Source of the DNA: DASQUK01 sp963717085
GTDB taxonomy: Bacteria; Actinomycetota; Acidimicrobiia; Acidimicrobiales; VFJN01
Assembly (NCBI GenBank): GCA_963717085.1
Contig: CAVQVM010000024.1
Coordinates: forward strand, 164,996-228,995
Direction of reading: 5' to 3'
DNA length: 64,000 bases
A program made the position numbers and the translations under genes. The notes under the pieces are model-generated. The model searched no databases, had not been told where the DNA came from, and saw nothing but the letters and a program-made list of their open reading frames with translations. This document shows, in pieces, positions 16,745-25,565 of the stretch; within the stretch, counting starts at the first letter, position 1; each line of letters opens with the position of its first letter.

Positions 16745-17083
16745 TCAGCCGCTGTCGGAGCCGTCGTTGCCGCTGCCGTCGTCGTCTTTCGCCTGTTCGA
16801 TGACGTGGAAGTTGTCGTCGAGCTTGACCTCGATGTGGCGGCCGCTGTCGACGATGACCTCGACGCTGTACGTGCCGCCGTCGTCGGCGTGCTCGGCCTC
16901 GGACACCCGCCCGCCGCCGGTGGCCACGAGCGCCGCCGCTACTGCCTTCTCCCGAGTCGAGCCGCTGAGCGCTCCGCCATCGCTCGATTCATCGTTTGAA
17001 CCCGCCACGGCCATGCCCGTTCCTGCGCCGATCAGGGCGACGGTCAGCGCCCCGCCGGCGATCAGCTTGGTCGTGCGTTGCAT
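16745..17083 (-). CDS. Secreted PepSY-domain protein, 112 aa
   Basis: ATG 17083 follows a strong AAAGGAGG site. Residues 1-27 are a signal peptide (MQRTTKLIAGGALTVALIGA...). The mature part holds one PepSY-type domain (TREKAVAAALVATGGGRV, then YSVEVIVDSGRHIEVKLDDNFHV) and a short acidic Ser/Asp/Gly tail. PepSY domains often inhibit proteases or sense signals outside the membrane (family knowledge). It is a tandem paralogue of the next protein, with the same length and layout. A decayed histidine-kinase end lies upstream on the same strand, as in two-component/PepSY loci of actinobacteria. Confidence 0.8.
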   Translation of the reverse strand: MQRTTKLIAGGALTVALIGAGTGMAVAGSNDESSDGGALSGSTREKAVAAALVATGGGRVSEAEHADDGGTYSVEVIVDSGRHIEVKLDDNFHVIEQAKDDDGSGNDGSDSG

Positions 17084-17168
17084 GGACGGGCCTCCTTTTG
17101 GTGCCGGTCGTATCCAGACCCGGCCGCAGCGCCCGGGCGACCGGCACACGCCCGGGCCCGGGCTCATG

Positions 17169-17504
17169 TCACTTGCCGTTGGCGTCGTTGTCGTCGGGGC
17201 TCTCGTGGTCGGCGCTGGAGCTGACGACATTGAAGCTGCGGTCGAGTTGCACGTCGACCTGGCTGCCGTCGTCGAGGGTCACCTCGACCTCGTAATAGCT
17301 CTCCTCGTCGCCGACCTCCGTCCCGGTCACACGGCCACCGCCGGTTTCCTGCAGCGCAGTGGCGCTCGCCTGATCGAGAGCCTGGCCGGTGATGGGGCCC
17401 TCGCTGTCGTCACCGTGACCGCTGGCGGCAGCGATGCCGGCCCCCGTGCCCGCTACGAGCAGGGCTGCCGCACCTCCTGCGATCCACATCTTCGTACGTG
17501 CCAT
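17169..17504 (-). CDS. Secreted PepSY-domain protein, 111 aa (paralogue)
   Basis: It starts at ATG 17504 with GAGG upstream and a signal peptide ending near the AAAS region at residue 27. One PepSY-type domain follows (LDQASATALQETGGGRV, then YYEVEVTLDDGSQVDVQLDRSFNV), and an acidic tail. The match to the neighbouring protein along its whole length shows an old tandem duplication. The two genes are 85 bp apart. The role is probably extracytoplasmic sensing or protease inhibition, inferred only from the domain. Confidence 0.8.
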   Translation of the reverse strand: MARTKMWIAGGAAALLVAGTGAGIAAASGHGDDSEGPITGQALDQASATALQETGGGRVTGTEVGDEESYYEVEVTLDDGSQVDVQLDRSFNVVSSSADHESPDDNDANGK

Positions 17505-17624
17505 TGCGTCCGAGAACCTCCTCAGTTCCGGGGCCACCGCGCCCTGCGGGAGCTCCTTGGGGCCAATGATGAACGAGAGGCGCTGACACCTGGCTGAATG
17601 CTGCTGACCGCGACCTGGATGGCG

Positions 17625-17765
17625 TCAGGCCTCGGCCGGGACGACGATCCTCACCTCGGGCGCCGGCCTGGCCCGCGCCACGATCAGGCGACCGCCCTCG
17701 ACCTCGATGAGGCTGCGGGCAAGCGCGCAGGGCCGCGCCGGGTGGCGTGTCTCGCCTGAACCCGA
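17625..17765 (-). pseudogene. C-terminal remnant of a sensor histidine kinase
   Basis: In one minus-strand frame the last 34 codons read CALARSLIEVEGGRLIVA and onward to VRIVVPAEA, then stop. This matches the end of the HATPase domain of two-component kinases, where the G2 box (GLGLAIAR) precedes SLVEAHGG. The glycines of the G2 box are lost and similarity fades within about 15 codons upstream. No other kinase part remains. It fits a former kinase/PepSY locus. This remnant is all I see in the gap 17505-17809. Confidence 0.55.
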
Positions 17766-17809
17766 GATCGGTTCGGTCAACGACCGCGTCTGTGAAGCCG
17801 CCACGCCTC

Positions 17810-18505
17810 TCAGGTGGCGGTGAATCCAACTTCGCTGAAGATCCGGTTTCCGTTGGCGGCAGACGCATGGACCTCGATCTGGTAGCCGACGCCTGGTTCG
17901 ATGAACTCGGGCGGGACGGTGAGGCTGGTGTGGTCCGGTGACAGCGTCACGTCGAGGACCCGCTCGTCATCCTGCCGGGTCACGATGACCTCGTAGTCGA
18001 CCGCTCCGCTCACGGGCGCCCACCGGATGACCGGGTTGCTCGCAGGCAATGTGCCCCCGTCCTGGGGCTGGATGAATCGCGGCGCGGTCAGGATGCGGTG
18101 CGAGAACCGCACGGTGGACGCCAGCTCACGGCCGTCGATGGTCTCGCCCTCGAAGCGGTAGTTGCCCGCAGGGAACAACTCCTTGAACTCGGCGAAGGGC
18201 AACTCGGTGAACGGCGGCTCGCTGCTCTCGGAGAACAGCTCGGTCAGCCCGAAGTCGTCGAGGTTGCCGTCCGTCTGGAAGTTCACGATCCGGCGGCCGT
18301 CGGGCCGGAAGATCTCGAACTGCTTCCACTCCTCGGCGTCGGCGAAGATCTGGAACCCGGCATCGCCGTCCGTGGCGTTGAACTCGATCTCCAGCCGGGC
18401 ATCGTCGAACGGGGTCGGCTTCTCCGGGGCGCCTTGTGCGATGGCCGGAATGAACAGTGGCGTGGCTCCCAGCACCACGAGCCCGATCAAGCGGTGGTGA
18501 CGCAT
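17810..18505 (-). CDS. Secreted protein with C-terminal fibronectin-like domain, 231 aa
   Basis: ATG 18505 has GGGAGG seven bases upstream. Residues 1-25 are a signal peptide ending in AQGA. The first half of the mature protein (LEIEFNATDGDAGFQIFADAEEWKQFEIFRPDGRRI) resembles proteins of unknown role found near secreted beta-sandwich modules. The second half (PVIRWAPVSGAVDYEVIVTRQDDERVLDVTL) has the pattern of a fibronectin type III domain. No catalytic motif is seen. It is probably an exported binding or structural protein. It is transcribed towards the PepSY genes, but 300 bp separates them. Confidence 0.75.
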   Translation of the reverse strand: MRHHRLIGLVVLGATPLFIPAIAQGAPEKPTPFDDARLEIEFNATDGDAGFQIFADAEEWKQFEIFRPDGRRIVNFQTDGNLDDFGLTELFSESSEPPFTELPFAEFKELFPAGNYRFEGETIDGRELASTVRFSHRILTAPRFIQPQDGGTLPASNPVIRWAPVSGAVDYEVIVTRQDDERVLDVTLSPDHTSLTVPPEFIEPGVGYQIEVHASAANGNRIFSEVGFTAT

Positions 18506-18599
18506 TGGTCCTCCCTCCGAAGACGCACTGCCGTCGCGGCAATGGCGTCGGAGTCGTCGTAACAAACCACCGCTGAAGACAGCCTGAACGTCGAAGTGA

Positions 18600-18960
18600 G
18601 CCGGGCGCTCGGCGTGCCGGCGATCGTTCAGGTGTTTGGGCTGAGCCTCGGTGAGCACGGAGGGAACGATTTCGGACAGCTCCTCCGGGTCCCAGTGGGG
18701 CCCTTGTCGATCATCGGGCCGCGCTGCCAGCTGCCGACGACCCCGATGCGACCTCCGCCCACGAGGAAGACCTGGCCGGTCACGCCCCGCGACTCGGGGC
18801 TGCCCAGCCACACCACGAGCGGGGCGACGTTCTTCAGGGCACGCTGGTCGAAGGCACCGAACTCAGGACGATGCCGGCCGTTGCCCGCCGAGGTTCTCCG
18901 TTGTGCGGCCGCGAAGTGCCCGGCGAAGGTGCCCTTGAGGTGCACCTGGACCCGGCCCAC
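18600..18960 (-). pseudogene. Decayed short-chain dehydrogenase/reductase (SDR)
   Basis: The minus strand shows the C-terminal half of an SDR: VHLKGTFAGHFAAA, then after a deletion that removes the YxxxK catalytic site, ALKNVAPLVVWLGSPESRGVTGQVFLVGGGRI and GSWQRGP. Around 18705 the frame shifts, and the tail goes on as HWDPEELSEIVPSVLTEAQPKHL. The Rossmann start and Tyr-Lys site are missing, so it cannot be active. The surviving tail is like that of the 3-oxoacyl-ACP-reductase-like SDRs used with acyl-CoA substrates in actinobacteria. Confidence 0.7.
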
Positions 18961-19028
18961 TCCTCCTGCGTCATGTTGAACAGCAAAGTCTCCGAATCAC
19001 ACCCGCTCGGCACAGGGGCTCCGCGGAT

Positions 19029-19301
19029 TCACACCGTGGCGCCGGCGGGGATCTGGAGCATCTGGATGCCTCGTACATCGAGCCAGGCCCGTTCGGTGGA
19101 TTGAACGAGGCGGAGTTGCACGCCACCGCACGACGGGCAGCGCAAGACGATCCCGGGCGCCCGCACATAGGCGCGCAGGTCGGCCATCGGCCAAGTGTGA
19201 CGACAGTGCGCACACGTCGTCACCGCCATGGTGACGTCGAAGGCGAACAGCTCGCCGAGAGCGCCGGCGGTGGCGTTGCCGTCCAGCGGGGATGTGTCCA
19301 C
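19029..19301 (-). CDS. DUF6510 family zinc-ribbon protein, 90 aa
   Basis: GTG 19301 follows a perfect AGGAGG site. The small soluble protein has two CxxC pairs (Cys30/Cys33 and Cys55/Cys58) in TTCAHCRHTWPMADLRAY and RCPSCGGVQLRLV, the pattern of a zinc ribbon. I recognise it as the DUF6510 family, whose function is not known to me. The gene starts 2 bp after the stop of the flavin reductase gene, in an operon with a sulfite-oxidase-like enzyme. A role in assembling or feeding that redox pair is an inference from order only. Confidence 0.85.
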   Translation of the reverse strand: MDTSPLDGNATAGALGELFAFDVTMAVTTCAHCRHTWPMADLRAYVRAPGIVLRCPSCGGVQLRLVQSTERAWLDVRGIQMLQIPAGATV

Positions 19302-19302
19302 G

Positions 19303-20058
19303 TCAGCCTCCTGTTGGTCCGAATCGTTCCGTCCTGACCCGTGCCGGTTCGTGACCGAGCCCGACGAGGGCGTCGGCGACCACCTCGACGAACGGGGTGG
19401 GCCCACAGACGTAGCAATGCGGCCGCACCGATGGGGGCCATCCCAGCTCGGCGAGCATGTCGACGTCGACCCGGCCACGGTGACCGACCCAGTCCGACGA
19501 GGACTCGCGTGTGAGCGTGAGGGTGATGGCCCGGTGAGGGCTGGCCAGCCCCTCGAGCCCTTGTCGGTAGATGACATCGCCGAGCGTGCGCGCCGAGTAG
19601 ACGAGGCGCATGGCGGCGGTGCTGCCCGAGGCGGCGTGGTGGCGCAGCATGGCCATCAGCGGCACCACCCCCGAGCCACCGCCCACGAGCAGTACCGGGG
19701 CGGAGTCGTCGCCGTCCCAGACGAACCAACCGCCGATCGGACCACGCAGCTCGAACTGATCGCCCACGTCGGCGACGGTTGTCAGCCAGGGCGATACCTC
19801 ACCGTCGTCGATCCGCTCCACAGTCAACTCGAGACGGTCGATTCCCGGCGGCGAGGCAATCGAGTAGCTCCGCTGCGTGGCGTACCCGTCCTCGGCGGTG
19901 AGTCGCACGTCGACGTGCTGGCCAGCCCGATGACCCGGCCAGTTGGAGACGTCCAACCGCAGCGTGATCGCCCGGGCGGTCTCGGGGATCGTCTCGGCGA
20001 CGGTGGCCACCAGCCAGCGCACGCTCGTCAGTCGTCCCAGTAGCGCTGCTCGCGCCAC
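19303..20058 (-). CDS. Ferredoxin-NADP reductase-type flavoprotein, 251 aa
   Basis: This is a two-domain oxidoreductase. The N-terminal FAD-binding barrel carries RSYSIASPPG (RxYS motif). The C-terminal NAD(P) domain has VLLVGGGSGVVPLMAMLRH and the CGP motif CYVCGPTPFVEVV. There is no 2Fe-2S ferredoxin domain. GTG 20058 lies inside the end of the upstream molybdopterin oxidoreductase gene (31-bp overlap), so translation is coupled. It probably passes electrons between NAD(P)H and the molybdenum enzyme or its partner. Length is normal for the family. Confidence 0.88.
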   Translation of the reverse strand: MARAALLGRLTSVRWLVATVAETIPETARAITLRLDVSNWPGHRAGQHVDVRLTAEDGYATQRSYSIASPPGIDRLELTVERIDDGEVSPWLTTVADVGDQFELRGPIGGWFVWDGDDSAPVLLVGGGSGVVPLMAMLRHHAASGSTAAMRLVYSARTLGDVIYRQGLEGLASPHRAITLTLTRESSSDWVGHRGRVDVDMLAELGWPPSVRPHCYVCGPTPFVEVVADALVGLGHEPARVRTERFGPTGG

Positions 20059-20633
20059 GGATCGCCGTAGTTGTGGTAGCCGACGCTCTCCCAGAACCCC
20101 GGCTCGTCCTCGTCACTGAGGCGCAGACCCCGCACCCATTTGGCGCTCTTCCAGAAGTACAGGTGCGGGACCAACAGCCGCGCCGGGCCACCGTGCTCGG
20201 GCTCGAGATCTTCGCCCTCGAAACCGAACGCCACCCAGGCCCGGCCGTCCAGCAAGTCCTCCAGTGGCAGATTGGTCGTGTACCCGCCGTCGCTGAAGGC
20301 GACGGCGAACTCGGCCGCCGTGTCGATGCCCTCCAGAAGTGTGTCGATCGCCACGCCCTCCCAGCGGGAGCCGAGCTTGGACCACTTGGTCACGCAATGG
20401 ATGTCCACCGTGATGTCCTCGGCCGGCAGCGACCGGAACTCGTCCCATGTCCATCGGGCCGCCACACCACCGGTTTCGTCGACGATCGTGAAGTCCCAGT
20501 CGTCAAGCCCGGTGTCGGGAGTCGGGCCGGCGCTCAACACGGGGAAGTCGTCGACGAGGTACTGGCCAGGAGGCACCAAGCCGGCGCCGGGCTGGCGACG
20601 CCGGCCTTGGAACCCACGGCTCACAATCGGCAC
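20028..20633 (-). CDS. Sulfite-oxidase-like molybdopterin oxidoreductase, 201 aa
   Basis: It has the oxidoreductase molybdopterin-binding domain (sulfite oxidase/YedY fold). The molybdenum-ligand cysteine is Cys80 in DIHCVTKWSKLGSRWEGV. Other family marks are GYTTNLPLEDLLDGRAWVAF, EHGGPARLLVPHLYFWKSAKWV and the tail SVGYHNYGDPWREQRYW. There is no signal peptide or Tat motif, so unlike MsrP/YedY it seems cytoplasmic. The substrate is unknown. It is the first gene of a three-gene operon with the flavin reductase and DUF6510. Confidence 0.9.
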   Translation of the reverse strand: MPIVSRGFQGRRRQPGAGLVPPGQYLVDDFPVLSAGPTPDTGLDDWDFTIVDETGGVAARWTWDEFRSLPAEDITVDIHCVTKWSKLGSRWEGVAIDTLLEGIDTAAEFAVAFSDGGYTTNLPLEDLLDGRAWVAFGFEGEDLEPEHGGPARLLVPHLYFWKSAKWVRGLRLSDEDEPGFWESVGYHNYGDPWREQRYWDD

Positions 20634-20801
20634 GCCAACTCCTCCCGCGGAACGACGAGCTGCAACCTACGGCCAGCGGTCGACGACGAGCAACGGCGCC
20701 AGACCCACCAAGACGCGTGGGGCGGCGTCTCGCTCGAAGCATGCTCGTTCCGCCCGCCGCCCACCTTCTCGACGTGGTGGTGTCCGAGCTGAGTTGCTCG
20801 G

Positions 20802-21416
20802 TCAGTCCGGGTCGCCGCGCAGCCTGGCGAGGGTGCCGGCAGGGACGAGGGAGACATCGAGCTCGACGTCGACGTCGTCGGCGAGGACGACACCACCCCC
20901 GAGGATGGGCGCGTTCCACGTGATGTTCCACCGCGTCCGCTGCAGCTTCCCCGTCACCTTGAACCCCAGCCGAGGGTTGCCGAGCACGTCCGGTGCTCGC
21001 CCGAAGAGGTCGACGACGAGCCGGACCGGTTGCGCAATGCCCCGGATCGTCAGTTCTCCCGTGACCGTGTACCGCCCCGCTGCCAGCAGCGTCGCGCCAC
21101 GGGCTCGGAACATGATCGTCGGGTGGTGCTCCGCGTCGAGGAAATCCTCCCCGAGGAGGTGCTGGTCGCGGATCGGCATCGCGCTGTCGACCGACGACGC
21201 ATCGATGTCGACCGCGATCGCAATCGCGTCCGGATGCAATGGATCGATGTCGATTTCCCCGGAGAACGCCGTGAAGCGGCCGCGCACGAGCGTGAACATC
21301 GCGTACCGGGCCACGAACTCGAGCGCCGAATGCGACGGGTCGAGCTCCCATTCGCCGCCGATGGCGGAGAGGTCGTCGCCGGCGCGGGCGTCGATGACGT
21401 CGGACGGGTCGGACAT
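20802..21416 (-). CDS. YceI family protein, 204 aa
   Basis: YceI proteins are lipocalin-like beta barrels that bind isoprenoid-type lipids. The family marks are WELDPSHSALEFVARYAMFTLVRGRFTAFSG at the start of the domain, then SSVDSAMPIRDQHLLGEDFLDAEHHPTI and the C-terminal ILGGGVVLADDVDVELDVSL. ATG 21416 gives 204 aa and no signal peptide, so this version is likely cytoplasmic. It lies 168 bp from the molybdopterin operon on the same strand. The 20-bp tRNA-Ser copy lies about 110 bp upstream of its start. Confidence 0.9.
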   Translation of the reverse strand: MSDPSDVIDARAGDDLSAIGGEWELDPSHSALEFVARYAMFTLVRGRFTAFSGEIDIDPLHPDAIAIAVDIDASSVDSAMPIRDQHLLGEDFLDAEHHPTIMFRARGATLLAAGRYTVTGELTIRGIAQPVRLVVDLFGRAPDVLGNPRLGFKVTGKLQRTRWNITWNAPILGGGVVLADDVDVELDVSLVPAGTLARLRGDPD

Positions 21417-21528
21417 GGCAGACGGCAGTCTCGCGCACGCCATGACCACGCCGTCGCGACGGAGCGGTAGTTCCTCGTTGAGACGCGCCCACCCCGTTGC
21501 TGCCCGTGTAGGCCGTGACAAGGCGTTA

Positions 21529-21548
21529 TCGAATCCCACCTGCTCCGC
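21529..21548 (+). repeat. Partial copy of tRNA-Ser(TGA) 3' end (att-like)
   Basis: TCGAATCCCACCTGCTCCGC differs at one base from 16628-16647, the T-arm and acceptor end of tRNA-Ser plus one base. Upstream sequence does not match the tRNA, so this is not a whole tRNA gene. A direct repeat of a tRNA 3' end is what site-specific integration leaves. No integrase is seen between the copies. Confidence 0.6.
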
Positions 21549-21596
21549 TGATGCCGGGCGCATGGGTCAACGCCCGGCGTGGGAGCATGGGCCTTA

Positions 21597-22076
21597 ATGC
21601 CGTGGTTTCCGGACTTCGTCAGCGCCCTGGAACTGGTGCGCAGGCAGACTCGCGCCGCAGGTCAGGCTGATCCGGTCGGTCAGTACTTCACGGCACTGAA
21701 CAGGGGTGACACCCCAGCCCGGTGATGTCGTCGGCCGCTACCACGCCGCGCTGGACGCCTGTGACACTGACGCGATCGTGAACACTTTCGCACCGGACGG
21801 GTACTACCGCGAGCCCATCGGCCCGCAGGCCGAACACCGTGGCGCCGCCGAGCTGCGCACGTTCTTCACCCGCCTGTTCAGTGCGGGCGGGGGCATCGGC
21901 CTGGAGCCTTGCGCCGTGACCGACGACGGCCTTCGCTGTGCCCTCGAATACAACTACGTCCGCTGGGGCAGCCACGACCTGCGGCCGCAGGCGGAATCTG
22001 CGTCTATGAGCGCGGCCCGGACGGGCTGCTGGCCGCCGCCCGCGTCTACGACGACGTCGAACCGCCCGTCGGGTAG
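21597..22076 (+). pseudogene. Broken two-domain SnoaL/NTF2-like protein gene
   Basis: ATG 21597 opens a frame (MPWFPDFVSALELV... to QYFTALNRGD) that is the start of a SnoaL-like protein and stops after 43 codons. The second domain goes on in another frame (PGDVVGRYHAALDACDTDAIVNTF to VRWGSHDL). A further shift near 21990 puts the natural end in a third frame (VYERGPDGLLAAARVYDDVEPPVG, stop at 22074-22076). So most of the first domain is deleted and two frame changes are present. A GTG at 21706 could make the second domain alone, but with a scrambled C-terminus. Confidence 0.65.
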
Positions 22077-22173
22077 GTCGACCAGCGAACTCGTCGACGT
22101 GCCCCACATGCTCGTGTCCGCCTTCCTGCCCGAAGACATCTTCACCGGGTAGCAGGCCGAGGAGGAGGAAGGT

Positions 22174-23661
<1,488 letters not shown>

Positions 23662-23715
23662 GTCCGATCGGCGGTCAACGCGGAGGCAACCGCTAGGATC
23701 GCTGGCCCAGTACCA

Positions 23716-23804
23716 GGAGAGGTGGCCGAGTCCGGTCGAAGGCGCTTCCCTGCTAAGGAAGTGAGGGCGCAAGTCCTCCGTGGGTTCAAATCCCACCCTC
23801 TCCG
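23716..23804 (+). tRNA. tRNA-Ser (anticodon GCT)
   Basis: An 89-nt class II tRNA with acceptor GGAGAGG/CCTCTCC, anticodon stem CTTCC/GGAAG with loop CTGCTAA, a long variable arm (GAGGGCGCAAGTCCTC) and T-arm GTGGG-TTCAAAT-CCCAC. The discriminator is G; CCA is not encoded. It reads AGC/AGU serine codons. Confidence 0.97.
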
Positions 23805-23899
23805 CTTCGCCACCCGGCCCCGCGCCGGGCGGTTGCATGTGTGCCACCTGGCCGCGTCGGGTACTCCCGCGGTGGAATCGACAGCGGGAGGTGGTGACG

Positions 23900-24160
23900 A
23901 TGCCTCGTGGTCGCAGCCCTGGTCCGAGCATCAAGAACCCCCGCCAGTACGAGAAGATGCGCTCGTCTGGCATGAGCAAGAGCAAGGCTGCCCGCATCTC
24001 GAATGCGGGGAAGGGCGCCCTGCGCAGGGGTGGGAAACAACCGTCCTACGCCGACTGGTCCAAGGACGACCTGATGAAGCGGGCCCGCGACCTCGACATC
24101 CGGGGCCGGTCCTCGATGAACAAGGCCCAGCTGGTCAGGGCGCTGCGCTCGACCCGCTGA
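23900..24160 (+). CDS. Small basic Rho-N/SAP-like protein, 86 aa
   Basis: ATG 23900 follows GGGAGGTGG. The N-terminal half (SIKNPRQYEKMRSSGMSKSKAARISNAGK) is the conserved segment of a small actinobacterial family I associate with DUF7218. The C-terminal half (YADWSKDDLMKRARDLDIRGRSSMNKAQLVRALRSTR) has the helix-extended loop-helix pattern of Rho N-terminal/SAP nucleic-acid-binding domains. The protein is very basic and without cysteines. DNA or RNA binding is likely, but the role is unknown. It lies 40 bp before the cyclase gene. Confidence 0.85.
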   Translation: MPRGRSPGPSIKNPRQYEKMRSSGMSKSKAARISNAGKGALRRGGKQPSYADWSKDDLMKRARDLDIRGRSSMNKAQLVRALRSTR

Positions 24161-24199
24161 CACGGCGTAACGCGGCCGAGCGCCGTAGCGTGCTTGGCG

Positions 24200-25264
24200 A
24201 TGGACGACCACGAGACTGCCCCGGACCGGGAGGAAGCTGCGATACGCGAATCGCTCGCGGCTCTCGGTGCCACGCCCGAGCAGATCGGCGCCGCGGAGCG
24301 CGCGCACAATGCTGGCGGCCTGGCGTCCGACCTCGTGCTCAGTCGCGGCGCCACCCTCTCGGCCCGTGACGTGGCGCGCCGGGCCGGGGTCGATGCCGAT
24401 ACGGTCGTGGCTGCATACCGCGACGTGGGCGTCAGCGTGCCCGACGCTGATGTGCCGATGTTCACCGAGGATGACGTCAGCATCTTCAGCCAGCTCGCGC
24501 AGGCAAGCGAGGCCGGCATCGTCACCGGTTCGGAGGTGCTGCGCGTCATCGCCGGCGCCCTTGAGCGCATCGCCGAAGCGGCCGTTGCCGTGTATGTCCA
24601 GGGCCCCGAGGAGGAGATGGGGCGACGCCATGCCAGCGCGCTCGAGCATGTCCGGAAGAACACCATGGCCACCGAGTTGGTCATGCAGGTGGGTGTGGGC
24701 CTGGCGCCGTTGTTCCGCCACCACATGCGTCAGGCGATCGACCGTCAACGGGTGACGCAGACCGGCGTGAGCCGGCGCGAACTGGCGCGCCTCGCCATCG
24801 GGTTCGTCGACCTGGTGGGATCGACAACGCTGCAGGGCCGCCTCGACCCTGCCGAGCTGGGCGCGCTGGTCACGCGCTTCGAGACGCGGGCGTTCGACGT
24901 CGTGGCCGCTCGCGGCGGTCGCCTGGTGAAGTTCATCGGCGACGAGATCATGGTCGCGGCGCTGGACCCCGTCGTCGGGTGCCACATCGTCCTCGACCTG
25001 GTCGAGGCCTTCACCCACGACGGCACGCAACCCCGGGGCGGGCTCGTCTTCGGGGAGGTGTTGTTCCGGCACGGCGACTATTACGGACCGGTCGTGAACC
25101 TGGCGGCCCGGCTGGTCGACACCGCCATCCCGGGCGAGGTGCTGGTGGACGCGTCGGTCGCCGAGGAGGCCAAGGACGAGGGGCTGTCCTTCGAGCCCGC
25201 CGGACGGAGGCAGGTCAAGGGCTTCGACGTTCCGGTGACGGTTTGGAGCCTCGCCTCCAGCTGA
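24200..25264 (+). CDS. Class III adenylate/guanylate cyclase with N-terminal regulatory domain
   Basis: The 354-aa protein has two parts. Residues 20-185 match the autoinhibitory, pH-responsive domain of Mycobacterium Rv1264 (ending in a helical segment near HHMRQAI). Residues 195-354 are a class III catalytic domain: metal Asp204 (GFVDLVGST) and Asp248 (KFIGDE), substrate-selecting Lys244, and transition-state Asn300 and Arg304 in VVNLAARL. All key residues are present, so it should make cAMP as a homodimer. ATG 24200 is preferred over TTG 24194. No membrane segment is seen. Confidence 0.9.
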   Translation: MDDHETAPDREEAAIRESLAALGATPEQIGAAERAHNAGGLASDLVLSRGATLSARDVARRAGVDADTVVAAYRDVGVSVPDADVPMFTEDDVSIFSQLAQASEAGIVTGSEVLRVIAGALERIAEAAVAVYVQGPEEEMGRRHASALEHVRKNTMATELVMQVGVGLAPLFRHHMRQAIDRQRVTQTGVSRRELARLAIGFVDLVGSTTLQGRLDPAELGALVTRFETRAFDVVAARGGRLVKFIGDEIMVAALDPVVGCHIVLDLVEAFTHDGTQPRGGLVFGEVLFRHGDYYGPVVNLAARLVDTAIPGEVLVDASVAEEAKDEGLSFEPAGRRQVKGFDVPVTVWSLASS

Positions 25265-25374
25265 CACCTACCGGCCACGGCGAGCGGCCCGTTTGTGTGA
25301 ACAACGCGCGAACAGGGTGGTGATCGGGCGAAACTCGTTTCTCATCGGCGGGACGCGGCTGCATCCTGGGGGAC

Positions 25375-25551
25375 ATGGACCAGGACCTCTTGGAACTGGC
25401 CATCCGAGCCCGTGGCGGAATGCTCGAGCTTGCGGCGGCCATGCACCACGATGTGCCCGCCATCGACTGGTGGCGGCGCAAGGGCGTGCCCAAAGAGATG
25501 CGCGGCCTCGTAAGCGACTTGGCGGGGGCGCCCGCCGATTCTGCCGCGTAG
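25375..25551 (+). CDS. Small predicted HTH-like protein, 58 aa
   Basis: ATG 25375 to TAG 25551 encodes 58 residues (MDQDLLELAIRARGG...). The segment GGMLELAAAMHHDVPAIDWWRRKGVP has the rhythm of short Cro/YdaS-type helix-turn-helix repressors, in which a helix pair is followed by WrrkGxP. A GGGGG stretch lies just upstream. The neighbours are the cyclase gene (same strand) and the convergent amidohydrolase gene. Codon composition fits coding. The family assignment is tentative. Confidence 0.5.
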   Translation: MDQDLLELAIRARGGMLELAAAMHHDVPAIDWWRRKGVPKEMRGLVSDLAGAPADSAA

Positions 25552-25565
25552 CTGGTGCGGCCGCG

